The notes below the pieces were generated by a model. That model was not told where the DNA came from and did not search any database. It worked only from the letters and a program-made list of their open reading frames with translations. Positions 17,456 to 25,676 of a stretch of 64,000 bases of DNA are shown piece after piece; within the stretch, counting starts at the first letter, position 1; each line of letters begins with the position of its first letter. A program made the translations under genes and the position numbers. Where the stretch lies: contig NZ_SNYN01000006.1 of assembly GCF_004363075.1 (NCBI RefSeq), positions 62,001 through 126,000 on the forward strand. The letters run 5' to 3'. The stretch is from Actinorugispora endophytica. Lineage in GTDB: Bacteria > Actinomycetota > Actinomycetes > Streptosporangiales > Streptosporangiaceae.

Positions 17456-17613
17456 GGGTGTACCGCCTCCCAAGCCGGGGTCGTGAACGGGAGCGACGCC
17501 CCCTCTTCAGACGACGGTATCCCCTCGGCCTGGGAGGAGGCGTCCGAGCGGCCCCGCCGATATCGCGGCGAACACCACACCGGCGCCCCGCGCGCCCTCC
17601 GGCGGGCCGGGCG

Positions 17614-18735
17614 CTACCGGAGGCCGAGGACCTCGGCCGGGGTGCGGCTCTTGAGGCCGTGGGCCTCGGCGACCGCTTCGTTGGTGAGGTCGCCGCCGAA
17701 GGTGTTCAGGCCGAGCGCCAGCGCCGGGTCCTCGGCCAGCGCCCGGCGCCAGCCCTTGTCGGCCAGGGCCACCGCGTAGCGCAGGGTGTCCTTGGTCAGG
17801 GCGTGCGTGGAGGTGTTGGGAACCGCGCCCGGCATGTTCGCCACGCAGTAGAACACCGTGTCGTGCACGGTGAAGGTGGGGGCGTCGTGCGTCGTGGGGC
17901 GGCTGTCCGCGAAGCAGCCGCCCTGGTCCACGGCGATGTCCACCAGGACCGAGCCCGGCCGCATCCGCGCGACCAGCTCGTTGCCGATCAGCTTGGGGGC
18001 CCTGGCGCCGGGGACCAGGACCGCGCCGATGACGAGGTCGGACTCCAACGCCGTCCGCTCGATCTCGAAGGCGTTCGAGGCCACGGTCCGGACCCGGCCC
18101 TGGTAGACGGCGTCGGCCTGGCGGAGCTTGTTGATGTCGAGGTCCAGGAGGGTCACCTCGGCGCCCATGCCCACCGCGACCTGGGCGGCGTTCATGCCGG
18201 ACACGCCCGCGCCGAGCACCATGACCCGGGCGGGACGCACGCCCGGGACGCCGCCCATCAGCACGCCGCGGCCGCCGTCGGGCCGTTGCAGGGTGACCGC
18301 GCCGACCTGCGCGGCCAGGCGCCCGGCCACCTCGGACATGGGGGCCAGCAGCGGCAGCGAGCGGTCCGGCAGCTGCACGGTCTCGTACGCGATGCCGGTG
18401 ACCCCGCGCTCCAGCAGGGCGTCGGCGCACTCGCGCGAGGCGGCCAGGTGCAGGTAGGCGAAGAGGGTCTGGCCCTCCCGCATGCGGTGGTACTCCTCGG
18501 CGACGGGCTCCTTGACCTTGAGGACCAGCTCGGCCCCGCCCCACACCTCGTCCGCGGAGTCCACGACGCGGGCGCCCGCCGCGGCGTACTCCTCGTCGGG
18601 GATGGAGGAGCCGCGGCCGGCGTCGCGCTCGACGGCGACCTCGTGGCCGTGCCGCGTCAGTTCGTGGACACCTGCGGGGGTGATCGCCACCCGGTACTCG
18701 TGGACCTTGACTTCGCGGGGCACACCGACGCGCAC
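17614..18735 (-). CDS. ald: Alanine dehydrogenase
   Basis: The 373-residue NAD-dependent enzyme interconverts L-alanine and pyruvate plus ammonium. The sequence includes the substrate lysine region LVLKVKEP, the catalytic His in LFAYLHLA, the NAD motif VLGAGVSGMNAAQ and the C-terminal NMPGAVPNTSTHALT. The length equals the family norm. GTG 18735 has GGGAGG four bases upstream; the frame upstream of it is low-complexity and non-coding. The enzyme supplies pyruvate and ammonium from alanine, or helps NAD recycling under low oxygen. Three GAAGCG repeats lie in its upstream region. Confidence 0.94.
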   Translation of the reverse strand: MRVGVPREVKVHEYRVAITPAGVHELTRHGHEVAVERDAGRGSSIPDEEYAAAGARVVDSADEVWGGAELVLKVKEPVAEEYHRMREGQTLFAYLHLAASRECADALLERGVTGIAYETVQLPDRSLPLLAPMSEVAGRLAAQVGAVTLQRPDGGRGVLMGGVPGVRPARVMVLGAGVSGMNAAQVAVGMGAEVTLLDLDINKLRQADAVYQGRVRTVASNAFEIERTALESDLVIGAVLVPGARAPKLIGNELVARMRPGSVLVDIAVDQGGCFADSRPTTHDAPTFTVHDTVFYCVANMPGAVPNTSTHALTKDTLRYAVALADKGWRRALAEDPALALGLNTFGGDLTNEAVAEAHGLKSRTPAEVLGLR

Positions 18736-18747
18736 GATTCCTCCCTG

Positions 18748-18823
18748 GAAGCGTTTCTTGGCTTCTCTTCTACTCTGAAGCGCTTTTTCCCTTCTTTCCA
18801 TCAACACCGTGCATAGTGAAGCG
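18748..18823. promoter_or_regulatory. Three GAAGCG repeats upstream of ald
   Basis: GAAGCG occurs at 18748-18753, 18777-18782 and 18818-18823 in an A/T-richer stretch just upstream of ald. ald genes in actinobacteria are often controlled by an Lrp/AsnC-type activator (AldR) that binds several spaced sites. No such regulator gene is adjacent, so the assignment is tentative. Confidence 0.35.
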
Positions 18824-18863
18824 CGGTTTTATTGCCACAATGTAAGGTTTTCGTTTCCCCGGT

Positions 18864-20162
18864 TCAGGGATCGGCGGGCAGCAGGGGGCCGCCCAGGAGG
18901 GCGCGGCCCGCGGCGTGGACGGAAGGAGGGCCGGAGTCCACCGGCTCACCGGAGACCCATGTGCGCGTCACCCGGCCCTGGAGCCGCCGACCGGCGTACG
19001 GCCCGCCCTCGGTGGCGGGGACCGTCTGGGGGGCCGCCGCGTCGAAGGCCACCAGGTCGGCGTCGCGGCCCGCCTCGATCCGGCCCTTGCCGGTCAGCCC
19101 GACCAGCTCGGCGGGCCGCAGGGAGGTCCACCGGCTCAACTCGTCCAGGCCGCGCCCGCGCCGCTGGGCCGCGGTCCACAGTGCGGGCAGCGTCCAGCGG
19201 ATCGCCGCGATACCGGTGCCCGGCCGGTGCCCCGAGGCCACCGACCCGACGATGTCGCCCGAGCCGTCCAGGAGCGCGCTCCACAGCGCGCCCCGGTTCG
19301 CGTCGGAGCGGATCGGCGGGCGGCACCGGTAGGACAGGTCGGTGTCGGGCACGTGCTCGGCGGGCAGGCACAGGTAGTGGGGGCAGGTCTGCGCGCTCAC
19401 CGGGACGCCCATGGCGCGCGCCGCCGCCACGATCGCCGCGCACTCGGCCGCCACGAACGGCGTGATGTGCGCCCGCGCCCCGCTCACCCGCGCCGCGGCG
19501 ATGACGCGTTCGAGGCCGCGCCGCTCGGCCCGCGGCGGGCGCGCGGCGAGCATCGCGCCGTTGCCCGGGCCGCCCGGGACGCCCAGTTCGCCGGAGTCCT
19601 CGGAGTGCACCAGCAGCGGAACGTCCATCATCGTCAGCTCGGCCATGGTCTTGCGCAGCTGCGTGTCGTCGAGCGGGGCGAGGTCCGGGGAGCCTCCGTC
19701 CGACAGCGAGCAGGCGAACCCCACGACCCCGTTGGCCCGCAGGTCCGCGAGGTCGGCCGGAGTGCTGCGCGGGGTGACCCCGCCGAGGAACGCCACGTGC
19801 GTGGCGCAGTTCCCGGCGGAGGCGTGCAGGTGGGCCCGCAGGGCGCCGGGCGAGGTGATCGCCGGTCGGGCGGGCGCGGGCGCCACGACGACGGTGGTGA
19901 CGCCCCCGGCGGCGGCGGCCCGGGTGGTGCGGGCGTAGCCCTGGGAGAGCAGCTGCCCGGGCGCCTGCACGGCCACGTCGACGTCCACCAGGCCGGGCAG
20001 CAGCGCCACGTCCCCGAGGTCGGTCTCCCGCGCGCAGGGGAGTTCGGCGGTGTAGTCGGCGACGGTGGCGATGCGCCCGCCCGAAACGGCGACCGCCGCC
20101 GCTCCGACACCCACGGGGGTGACCGCGCACCGGGATCGGATGACGAGATCGAATTGACGCAC
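18864..20162 (-). CDS. Allantoinase/dihydroorotase-like amidohydrolase, probably non-catalytic
   Basis: The 432-residue protein has the composite beta-sandwich and TIM-barrel architecture of cyclic amidohydrolases. Most of the binuclear metal site is altered. The H-x-H after strand 1 (usually GLVDTHVH) is GLVDVDVAV, the carboxylated lysine region (GFKAF) is GFACSL, and the last Asp (VVSDHSP type) is SVASGHRPG. His residues in LLVHSEDS and RAHITPF remain. GTG 20162 preceded by AAAGGGGA is the start. It probably has a structural or regulatory role, like inactive dihydroorotase homologues, or has changed its chemistry. No purine-degradation genes are adjacent. Confidence 0.78.
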   Translation of the reverse strand: MRQFDLVIRSRCAVTPVGVGAAAVAVSGGRIATVADYTAELPCARETDLGDVALLPGLVDVDVAVQAPGQLLSQGYARTTRAAAAGGVTTVVVAPAPARPAITSPGALRAHLHASAGNCATHVAFLGGVTPRSTPADLADLRANGVVGFACSLSDGGSPDLAPLDDTQLRKTMAELTMMDVPLLVHSEDSGELGVPGGPGNGAMLAARPPRAERRGLERVIAAARVSGARAHITPFVAAECAAIVAAARAMGVPVSAQTCPHYLCLPAEHVPDTDLSYRCRPPIRSDANRGALWSALLDGSGDIVGSVASGHRPGTGIAAIRWTLPALWTAAQRRGRGLDELSRWTSLRPAELVGLTGKGRIEAGRDADLVAFDAAAPQTVPATEGGPYAGRRLQGRVTRTWVSGEPVDSGPPSVHAAGRALLGGPLLPADP

Positions 20163-20515
20163 CTGGTCCCCTTTGTGGTTGTCGACCGCGAGAACGGCGC
20201 CTCGCCCCGGTGCCCGGTCACGGCGGGGAGCGCCGGAGGCGAGCAGCGGGCAGGGCGTCCGTCTCGGTCCGTTTACCGTATCGTGATAGCGCCGCCGGGC
20301 CGGGGTATTGTCATCAGGAGACGGCCCGGTGCTCCCCATTTTTCCCGGCCGCCCGGGAGTTCGCCGGACTTTCCCGGGGCAAAGGGGCGCGCCGCCGCGC
20401 GGGCGGGGCCTCCACCCCGCTCACCAGGGCGGGAAGGGGGGCGGAGTCGGAGCGGCCTTCCGAACACGCCCGGGTCCGACGCTCTGTAGTACTTCGTCTA
20501 CTCTTGTCCGAGGTG
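20163..20515. other. 353-bp divergent intergenic region
   Basis: It holds the promoters of the amidohydrolase gene (minus) and of the small membrane gene/copD-ctaG (plus). A short AT-rich patch lies at 20273-20290, and GTAGTACTTCGTCTAC (20486-20501) is a partly palindromic sequence just upstream of the small gene. I see no coding potential. Confidence 0.4.
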
Positions 20516-20656
20516 GTGTCCGCGCTGGACGTTATGGCCTTGATCTTCGGTGACGCGGCCGGTGTGATCGCTCCGTGGTTGTGGGGAGGTCTCGGCGCGA
20601 TGGTCGGCGCGGGTATCGCCGCGGTGGTGATCAGGAGCCGCCGCGGGCAGCAGTGA
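20516..20656 (+). CDS. Small single-span membrane protein
   Basis: An open frame of 46 residues starts at GTG 20516. An alternative ATG at 20534 gives 40 residues. It encodes one hydrophobic segment, WLWGGLGAMVGAGIAAVVI, with an RSRRG end that follows the positive-inside rule. It ends 25 bp before the CopD/CtaG gene on the same strand and is probably co-transcribed with it. No family is recognised, and the ribosome site is weak. Confidence 0.45.
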   Translation: MSALDVMALIFGDAAGVIAPWLWGGLGAMVGAGIAAVVIRSRRGQQ

Positions 20657-20681
20657 CCCCAACGACGACGGAGCGACAGGC

Positions 20682-22724
20682 GTGGCTTCCCCGGGCACCA
20701 GTGAGACACAGACCGACAACCGCGGCACCGGCGAGGCCGTCGTGCTGGTCGCCGCGGCCTCCGCGGCGTCCTGCCTGATCGCGCTGGTCCTGGCCCTGCT
20801 CCTGGGCGGCGCCGGACTGGCTCAGGTCATCCCGGGCCTCCCGGACCCCGGAACGCTCACCCGCTGGGGGCTGCCGGTCTCCAAGACCGTCATGGACGTC
20901 TCCGCCGCCGTGACCGCCGGACTGCTCGTTCTCGCGGTGTTCCTGCTCCCCTCGGACCGGGGAGCGCTCGGCGAACAGGCGCAGTCCTACGTGCGCGCGG
21001 CCTCCTGGGCGGCGCTGGTGTGGGCGGTCGCGGCCGCCGCGACTCTGGTCTTCGAGCTCTCCAACATCCTCGGCCGGCCCGCCACCGAGATCATCGGCAA
21101 CGAGATCACCAGCTACGCCGGTTCGGTGCCCCAGGGCATCGGGCTGATGGTGGTCATCCTCGTCGCCACCGGGGTCGCCCTGATCGGGCGCACCGCGTCC
21201 AACGCGGCGGGCGCAGCCGGACTCGTCGGACTGACCCTGGTGGGGCTGGTGCCGCCCGCGCTCACCGGGCACGCCTCCTCCTCGCCCAACCACGAACTGG
21301 CCGTCACCGGCCTGGCGCTGCACGTGCTGACCATCTCGCTGTGGGTCGGCCCCCTGGCCGCGCTGGTCTTCCACGCGCTGCGCGGCGGGGAGCAGCTGCC
21401 CGCGGCGGTGCGGCGCTTCAGCGCGCTGGCGCTGTGGGCCTGGATCGGCGTGGCCGTCAGCGGGATCGCCAGCGCCGTGAGCCGCCTCTACACCGTCGAG
21501 GAGCTGTTCACCACCTCCTACGGCCAGATCATGCTCGCCAAGACCGCGGTCTTCCTCGCCCTCGGCGGCGTGGGGTGGGCGCACCGGCGCGGTGCCGTGC
21601 CCAGGATCACCGAGACCGCCGGACGCGCCCTGTTCGTCCGGTTCGCGGTCGCCGAGGTCGTCCTGATGGCCGCGGCCATGGGCCTGGCGGCCGCGCTCAG
21701 CCGTACCGCCACCCCGCCCGGCCTGGCCACCGAGGTCGACGCCTTCCGCAACCTCACCGGCTTCGCCATGCCGCCGCCCATGAGCGCGCGGACCCTTCTC
21801 ACGCTGTGGCGCCCCGACCTGTTCTTCGGGCTTCTCGTCGTCGTCCTCGGCGGACTGTACGTCGCCGGGGTCGTCCGGCTGCTGCGGCGTGGCGACACCT
21901 GGCCGTGGGGGCGCACCGCCGCCTGGCTGGCGGGCCTGCTCACCATCGCCGTCGTCCAGCTCACCGGCGTGGCCACCTACTCGATGGTGCTGTTCAGCGT
22001 GCACATGGTGCAGCACATGGTCCTGGCGATGCTGGTGCCGGTCCTGCTGGTGCTCGGCGCGCCCACGACCCTGGCGCTGCGCGCGCTCAGGCCCGCCGAG
22101 CGGCGCGGCGACCGCGGCCCGCGCGAGTGGCTCAACGCCTTCCTGAACAGCGGGTGCTCGCGCTTCGTGACGCACCCGGGCTTCGCCGCGCCCATGTTCG
22201 TGATCAGCACCTACGCCCTGTACTTCACGCCGCTGTTCGGCAGCCTCATGCAGGACCACCTGGGCCACCTGGTGATGGGCGTGCACTTCCTGCTCTCGGG
22301 GTTCCTGTTCTACTGGATCATGATCGGCGTGGACCCGGCCCCCCGGAAGGTCCCCTACCTGCTGCGGATCGTGCTGCTGCTGCTCGCGATGGGCTTCCAC
22401 GCCTTCTTCGGCATCGCGATCATGATGCAGTCCGCCCCGCTGGGGATGGAGTACTACGGCCAGTTCGAGGTGCCGTGGCTGGACAGCCTCGCGGACGACC
22501 AGTACGCGGGCGGCGGCGTGGCGTGGGCGCTCGGCGAGATCCCGACCGTGCTGGTCCTGGTCGCGCTCGTCGTGCAGTGGGCCCGCGACGAGGAGCGCGC
22601 CGAGCGGCGCCGCGAGCGCCACAGCCGCCGCGGCGGCTCCGACGACGCGGACATGGACGACTACAACGCCTACCTGGCCTCGCTGGAGCGCGGGAGCGGC
22701 GGCAGGGACAGGCAGACGCGGTAG
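20682..22724 (+). CDS. CopD copper-resistance domain fused to a CtaG cytochrome oxidase assembly domain
   Basis: The 680-residue integral membrane protein has about fourteen spans. The N-terminal half (to about residue 345) is CopD-like, with TGHASSSPNHELAV and HVLTISLWVGPLAAL. The C-terminal half is the caa3-type CtaG family, with VHMVQHMVLAMLVPVLLVLG, YALYFTPLF, HLVMGVHFLLSGFLFYWIMIG and conserved His/Met residues suited to copper handling. Such fusions are common in actinobacteria and are thought to move copper across the membrane for heme-copper oxidase assembly. GTG 20682 has GGAG eight bases upstream. The C-terminal tail is charged and cytoplasmic. Confidence 0.9.
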   Translation: MASPGTSETQTDNRGTGEAVVLVAAASAASCLIALVLALLLGGAGLAQVIPGLPDPGTLTRWGLPVSKTVMDVSAAVTAGLLVLAVFLLPSDRGALGEQAQSYVRAASWAALVWAVAAAATLVFELSNILGRPATEIIGNEITSYAGSVPQGIGLMVVILVATGVALIGRTASNAAGAAGLVGLTLVGLVPPALTGHASSSPNHELAVTGLALHVLTISLWVGPLAALVFHALRGGEQLPAAVRRFSALALWAWIGVAVSGIASAVSRLYTVEELFTTSYGQIMLAKTAVFLALGGVGWAHRRGAVPRITETAGRALFVRFAVAEVVLMAAAMGLAAALSRTATPPGLATEVDAFRNLTGFAMPPPMSARTLLTLWRPDLFFGLLVVVLGGLYVAGVVRLLRRGDTWPWGRTAAWLAGLLTIAVVQLTGVATYSMVLFSVHMVQHMVLAMLVPVLLVLGAPTTLALRALRPAERRGDRGPREWLNAFLNSGCSRFVTHPGFAAPMFVISTYALYFTPLFGSLMQDHLGHLVMGVHFLLSGFLFYWIMIGVDPAPRKVPYLLRIVLLLLAMGFHAFFGIAIMMQSAPLGMEYYGQFEVPWLDSLADDQYAGGGVAWALGEIPTVLVLVALVVQWARDEERAERRRERHSRRGGSDDADMDDYNAYLASLERGSGGRDRQTR

Positions 22725-22754
22725 CCGGTCCGGCGGGATCCCGCCGGAACCGGG

Positions 22755-23165
22755 TCAGGTGGCGAGCAGGGCCAGGGCGGAGGCCAGGAGGCCGATCAGG
22801 AGGCAGGCCGCCAGGCCGCCGAGGTAGGTGGACACCAGCCGGGGGCGCGGCGCGTCCGCGACGTCCCGGGAGGCGCGCGCGGTCAGGGCCGAGACGGCCA
22901 GGTTGGAACCGAAGACCAGCAGAGCCACGCACAGCGCGGAGACGAACGCCGAGGCGAAGCCCGCGTTGGGCGTGTCCGCCAGCAGTTCGACGGCGGCCAG
23001 TGCCGGGAGCGCGACGAGCACGAGCGCGGCGGCCGCGCCGAGCGCGACACGCGGGCCCGGCCGGGGGTTCCGGCCGAGGAGGACGAGCAGCAGCCCCTGG
23101 AGTGCGACGTTGAGCACGACGCCGCCGACGCCGAAGACCGCGATGTTGATGAGCAGCGAATTCAC
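22755..23165 (-). CDS. Four-span membrane protein, function unknown
   Basis: The 136-residue protein has four hydrophobic segments (LINIAVFGVGGVVLNVALQG, ALVLVALPALAAVELL, FASAFVSALCVALLVFG, YLGGLAACLLIGLLASALAL) and very short loops. GTG 23165 is the likely start. It lies between convergent copD-ctaG and the upstream ATPase gene, 31 bp from the latter on the same strand. No recognised family or catalytic motif. Confidence 0.7.
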   Translation of the reverse strand: MNSLLINIAVFGVGGVVLNVALQGLLLVLLGRNPRPGPRVALGAAAALVLVALPALAAVELLADTPNAGFASAFVSALCVALLVFGSNLAVSALTARASRDVADAPRPRLVSTYLGGLAACLLIGLLASALALLAT

Positions 23166-23196
23166 CGGACGATTGTCCCACCGGGCCCGCGCGGAC

Positions 23197-23877
23197 CTAT
23201 CCCGGGTACGCCCAGGGGCGGGCGGGCCCGGTGGGGGAGCCCCCGTGGTCGGCGCCGAACTCGATCCGCCCCACCCGGGCCGCCTGGGAGCGGTCCAGCA
23301 CCATCAGGGAGCGCGCCCCGGGCAGCACCCGTTCGGGGTCGCGCGAGCACGCGTCCAGCAGCGCCCGCCAGCGGCGCTCGTGCGTGCGGAAGCTGTGCGC
23401 GGTGATCATCCGGCCGCGCTCGGCCTGCCCCCGCCGCGCGTCCAGGGGGTCGACGTCGATCAGGAGCACGTGGAGTTCCACCCCGGTCAGCCGGGAGCAC
23501 AGTCCCAGGAGCCTGCGGACGGGGCCGCGGGTGCCGGTCTCGTGGACGACGACCGGCCCGCCGCGGCGCAGCGCGGCCAGGACGCGCAGGTAGTGCAGCA
23601 GGTGGGTGACCCAGCGCCAGGCGGGGTAGGCGGTGGAGCCGAGCCACCGGGTGAGCCGGTTGCGGGACTGGAGGGAGTCCACGACGCGGACGCCGTCGGC
23701 GGTGCGCACCGTCTCGGTCTCGTTCCCCGACAGCCCGTAGAGGCGGTTGAGCATGGTGCTCTTGCCCGCGCCGGGGATGCCGCCGAGCAGCACTACGGAT
23801 CGGCGGGGGTAGCGCAGGACGTGTTCGCCGGGGGGATGGGTGTCGGGGGCGAGGCGGGGCGGGAGCGTAGTAGTCAC
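23197..23877 (-). CDS. P-loop ATPase / kinase-like protein
   Basis: The 227-residue protein has a Walker A motif, LLGGIPGAGKSTMLNRLYG (about residues 30-48), a Walker B-like VELHVLLIDVDPLDA, and an R-rich lid segment (RRGQAERGRMI, HERRWRALLDA) as in zeta-toxin/AAA_33 kinases. The stretch GRMITAHSFRTHERRW may bind a nucleotide or another phosphoryl acceptor. The substrate is unknown. GTG 23877 is the first plausible start; GGAAGG is very close to it, so a start further in cannot be excluded. Confidence 0.72.
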   Translation of the reverse strand: MTTTLPPRLAPDTHPPGEHVLRYPRRSVVLLGGIPGAGKSTMLNRLYGLSGNETETVRTADGVRVVDSLQSRNRLTRWLGSTAYPAWRWVTHLLHYLRVLAALRRGGPVVVHETGTRGPVRRLLGLCSRLTGVELHVLLIDVDPLDARRGQAERGRMITAHSFRTHERRWRALLDACSRDPERVLPGARSLMVLDRSQAARVGRIEFGADHGGSPTGPARPWAYPG

Positions 23878-23998
23878 CTTCCGGGTATCGCCACCCCGGG
23901 TAAGGCCCCGGTAAGAGAAGGCGGCGCCGCGGGTGAGAGCCGGGTCACGGCGCGCCCGCGGCCGCCCCGGGGGCTCCCGGGACCCCGCCCGGGCGGGG

Positions 23999-24658
23999 CT
24001 ACCTTTTGCGGGCCAGGGTGAGGCCGTCGCCGATCGGCAGGAGGACCGTCTCGGTCCGCTCGTCCGCGAGGGCGTGCGCGTTGAAGTCACGGATGCCCTG
24101 GACGGCGGGGGAGGTCTGGGCGGGGTCCAGGACCCGGTTGTGCGAGAAGACGTTGTCGACCAGCAGCGCGCCGCCGGAGCGGACACGCGGGACGACGGCC
24201 TCCCAGTAGCCGACGTAGCCCTCCTTGTCGGCGTCGATGAAGGCCAGGTCGAACAGGGGCTCCTCGGGGAGCGCGCGCAGCGTCTCGATCGCCGGGGCGA
24301 TCCGCAGGTCGATGCGGTCCGCGACACCGGCCCGCTGCCAGTACCGGCGGGCCACCGACGTCCACTCCTCGCTGACGTCGCAGGCCAGCAGGGTTCCGTC
24401 GGAGGGAAGGCCGCGGGCCAGGCAGATCGAGGAGTAGCCGGTGAAGGTGCCCACCTCCACGACGTCGCGCGCCCCCATGAGGCGGGTCAGCGCCGTCATG
24501 AACAGGCCCTGCTCGGGGCCTATCTGCATGCCGGCGCTGGCCGGGAAGAGGCGTCGGGTCTCGGCCGCGAGGTCCACCAGGACCTCGTCCACAGGGGAGC
24601 TGTGGGCGACCAGGTACTCGTGCAGTTCCGGGCTGAGGTTCTCCGAGGAGCGAGTCAC
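23999..24658 (-). CDS. O-methyltransferase, caffeoyl-CoA/catechol type
   Basis: The 219-residue SAM-dependent enzyme has VVEVGTFTGYSSICLARGLP (SAM motif I), LLACDVSEEW, FDLAFIDADKEGYVGYWEA (metal/SAM Asp) and GGALLVDNVFSHNRV. This matches the cation-dependent O-methyltransferase family 3, which methylates catechol-like hydroxyls. The acceptor is unknown; no biosynthetic cluster surrounds it. The GTG start at 24658 is inferred from VTRSSENLSPELHEYL, the normal family N-terminus. Confidence 0.85.
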   Translation of the reverse strand: MTRSSENLSPELHEYLVAHSSPVDEVLVDLAAETRRLFPASAGMQIGPEQGLFMTALTRLMGARDVVEVGTFTGYSSICLARGLPSDGTLLACDVSEEWTSVARRYWQRAGVADRIDLRIAPAIETLRALPEEPLFDLAFIDADKEGYVGYWEAVVPRVRSGGALLVDNVFSHNRVLDPAQTSPAVQGIRDFNAHALADERTETVLLPIGDGLTLARKR

Positions 24659-24714
24659 ACGTCCAGCGTAGTGCCGGGGGCGGGAGGAGGACAGGCGGCT
24701 CGGCGCCCGCCGCC

Positions 24715-25428
24715 TCAGATGCCGAGGATCAGGTCCTTCCACGGGAACAGGTAGACCGACAGCAGCACGATCGAGATCGTGAGCGTGGGGGTGATGACCT
24801 TGCGCTCCACCGGCCCGTCGGTCTTGAAGCCGACGTTCTTGCCGACCCGGTACTTCCACACCGGCCAGAAGAGGGGGACGCCCATCTCGGTGGCCATGTC
24901 GCCGATGAAGTGCAGCAGGCAGCCGAACGCCACGGCCAGGCCGAGCCAGACGTAGTTCGTCCCGGCGGTGTACAGGGCCAGCGTGATGCCCGCGGTGGCC
25001 AGCGCGTTGATGACCTCGGCGGCCGTCCGGTTCTTCTGCATGCCGTAGCCCAGGCCGTTCAGGGCGATGCCGACCAGCAGGAACACGAAGACCTGCGCGG
25101 CCAGGTCGGACCACCACACCAGCGCCTGGGCCGCGCCGCCCATCAGCAGCGCGAACAGCAGCGAGTGGGTGCCGTTGCGGTGCCCGCCGAAGATCCAGTT
25201 GAACAGCGCGCCCAATGTCTGGGTGAAGACCCCGTAGGTCTGGGTGATGGTCGCGCTCTTGTGGTCGAGGTCCGGGATCAGGGCCGCGCCCGCGCAGACC
25301 AGGGCGCCCGCGATGATCTCGCCGGGTCCCAGCTCGAAGGTGACGCCCAAGACCTCGGCCCCGTTGAGGAACGGAACGACAGCCATCCAACCGACCACGC
25401 CGCTGAGCGCGTGAGAGTGCCCCATCAT
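24715..25428 (-). CDS. YdjM/DUF457-family membrane-bound metal-dependent hydrolase
   Basis: The 237-residue protein has several hydrophobic segments and the family hallmarks: an N-terminal MMGHSHALSG with two His, ALIPDLDHKSAT, a GGHRNGTHSLLFALL block and FIGDMATEMGVPLFWP. These His/Asp clusters are thought to bind metal at the membrane face. YdjM in Escherichia coli is LexA-controlled; I see no SOS box here. The activity is not established for the family. Either of two adjacent ATGs may start it. Confidence 0.82.
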   Translation of the reverse strand: MMGHSHALSGVVGWMAVVPFLNGAEVLGVTFELGPGEIIAGALVCAGAALIPDLDHKSATITQTYGVFTQTLGALFNWIFGGHRNGTHSLLFALLMGGAAQALVWWSDLAAQVFVFLLVGIALNGLGYGMQKNRTAAEVINALATAGITLALYTAGTNYVWLGLAVAFGCLLHFIGDMATEMGVPLFWPVWKYRVGKNVGFKTDGPVERKVITPTLTISIVLLSVYLFPWKDLILGI

Positions 25429-25676
25429 GGGCGGAACCGTAGCGGGTCAAAGGGTTTTCTGGCGAATTGCGCGGAGTGTCGGGGTTTCGGGCCGCGCAAT
25501 AGAGCACCACCCGACGCGGAGAAACCGGGCCGGGCGACTCCATGGTAGACGGTGGGTGATCATCCGGAAGCGAATTGTCGAACAAGGTCATTGACGTCCG
25601 CCGCGCGTCACTGGAGGATCACGGAGTGAAGGGACGACGACTCCGCGCACCCACGCGAGCGAGAGGGACCCACACG

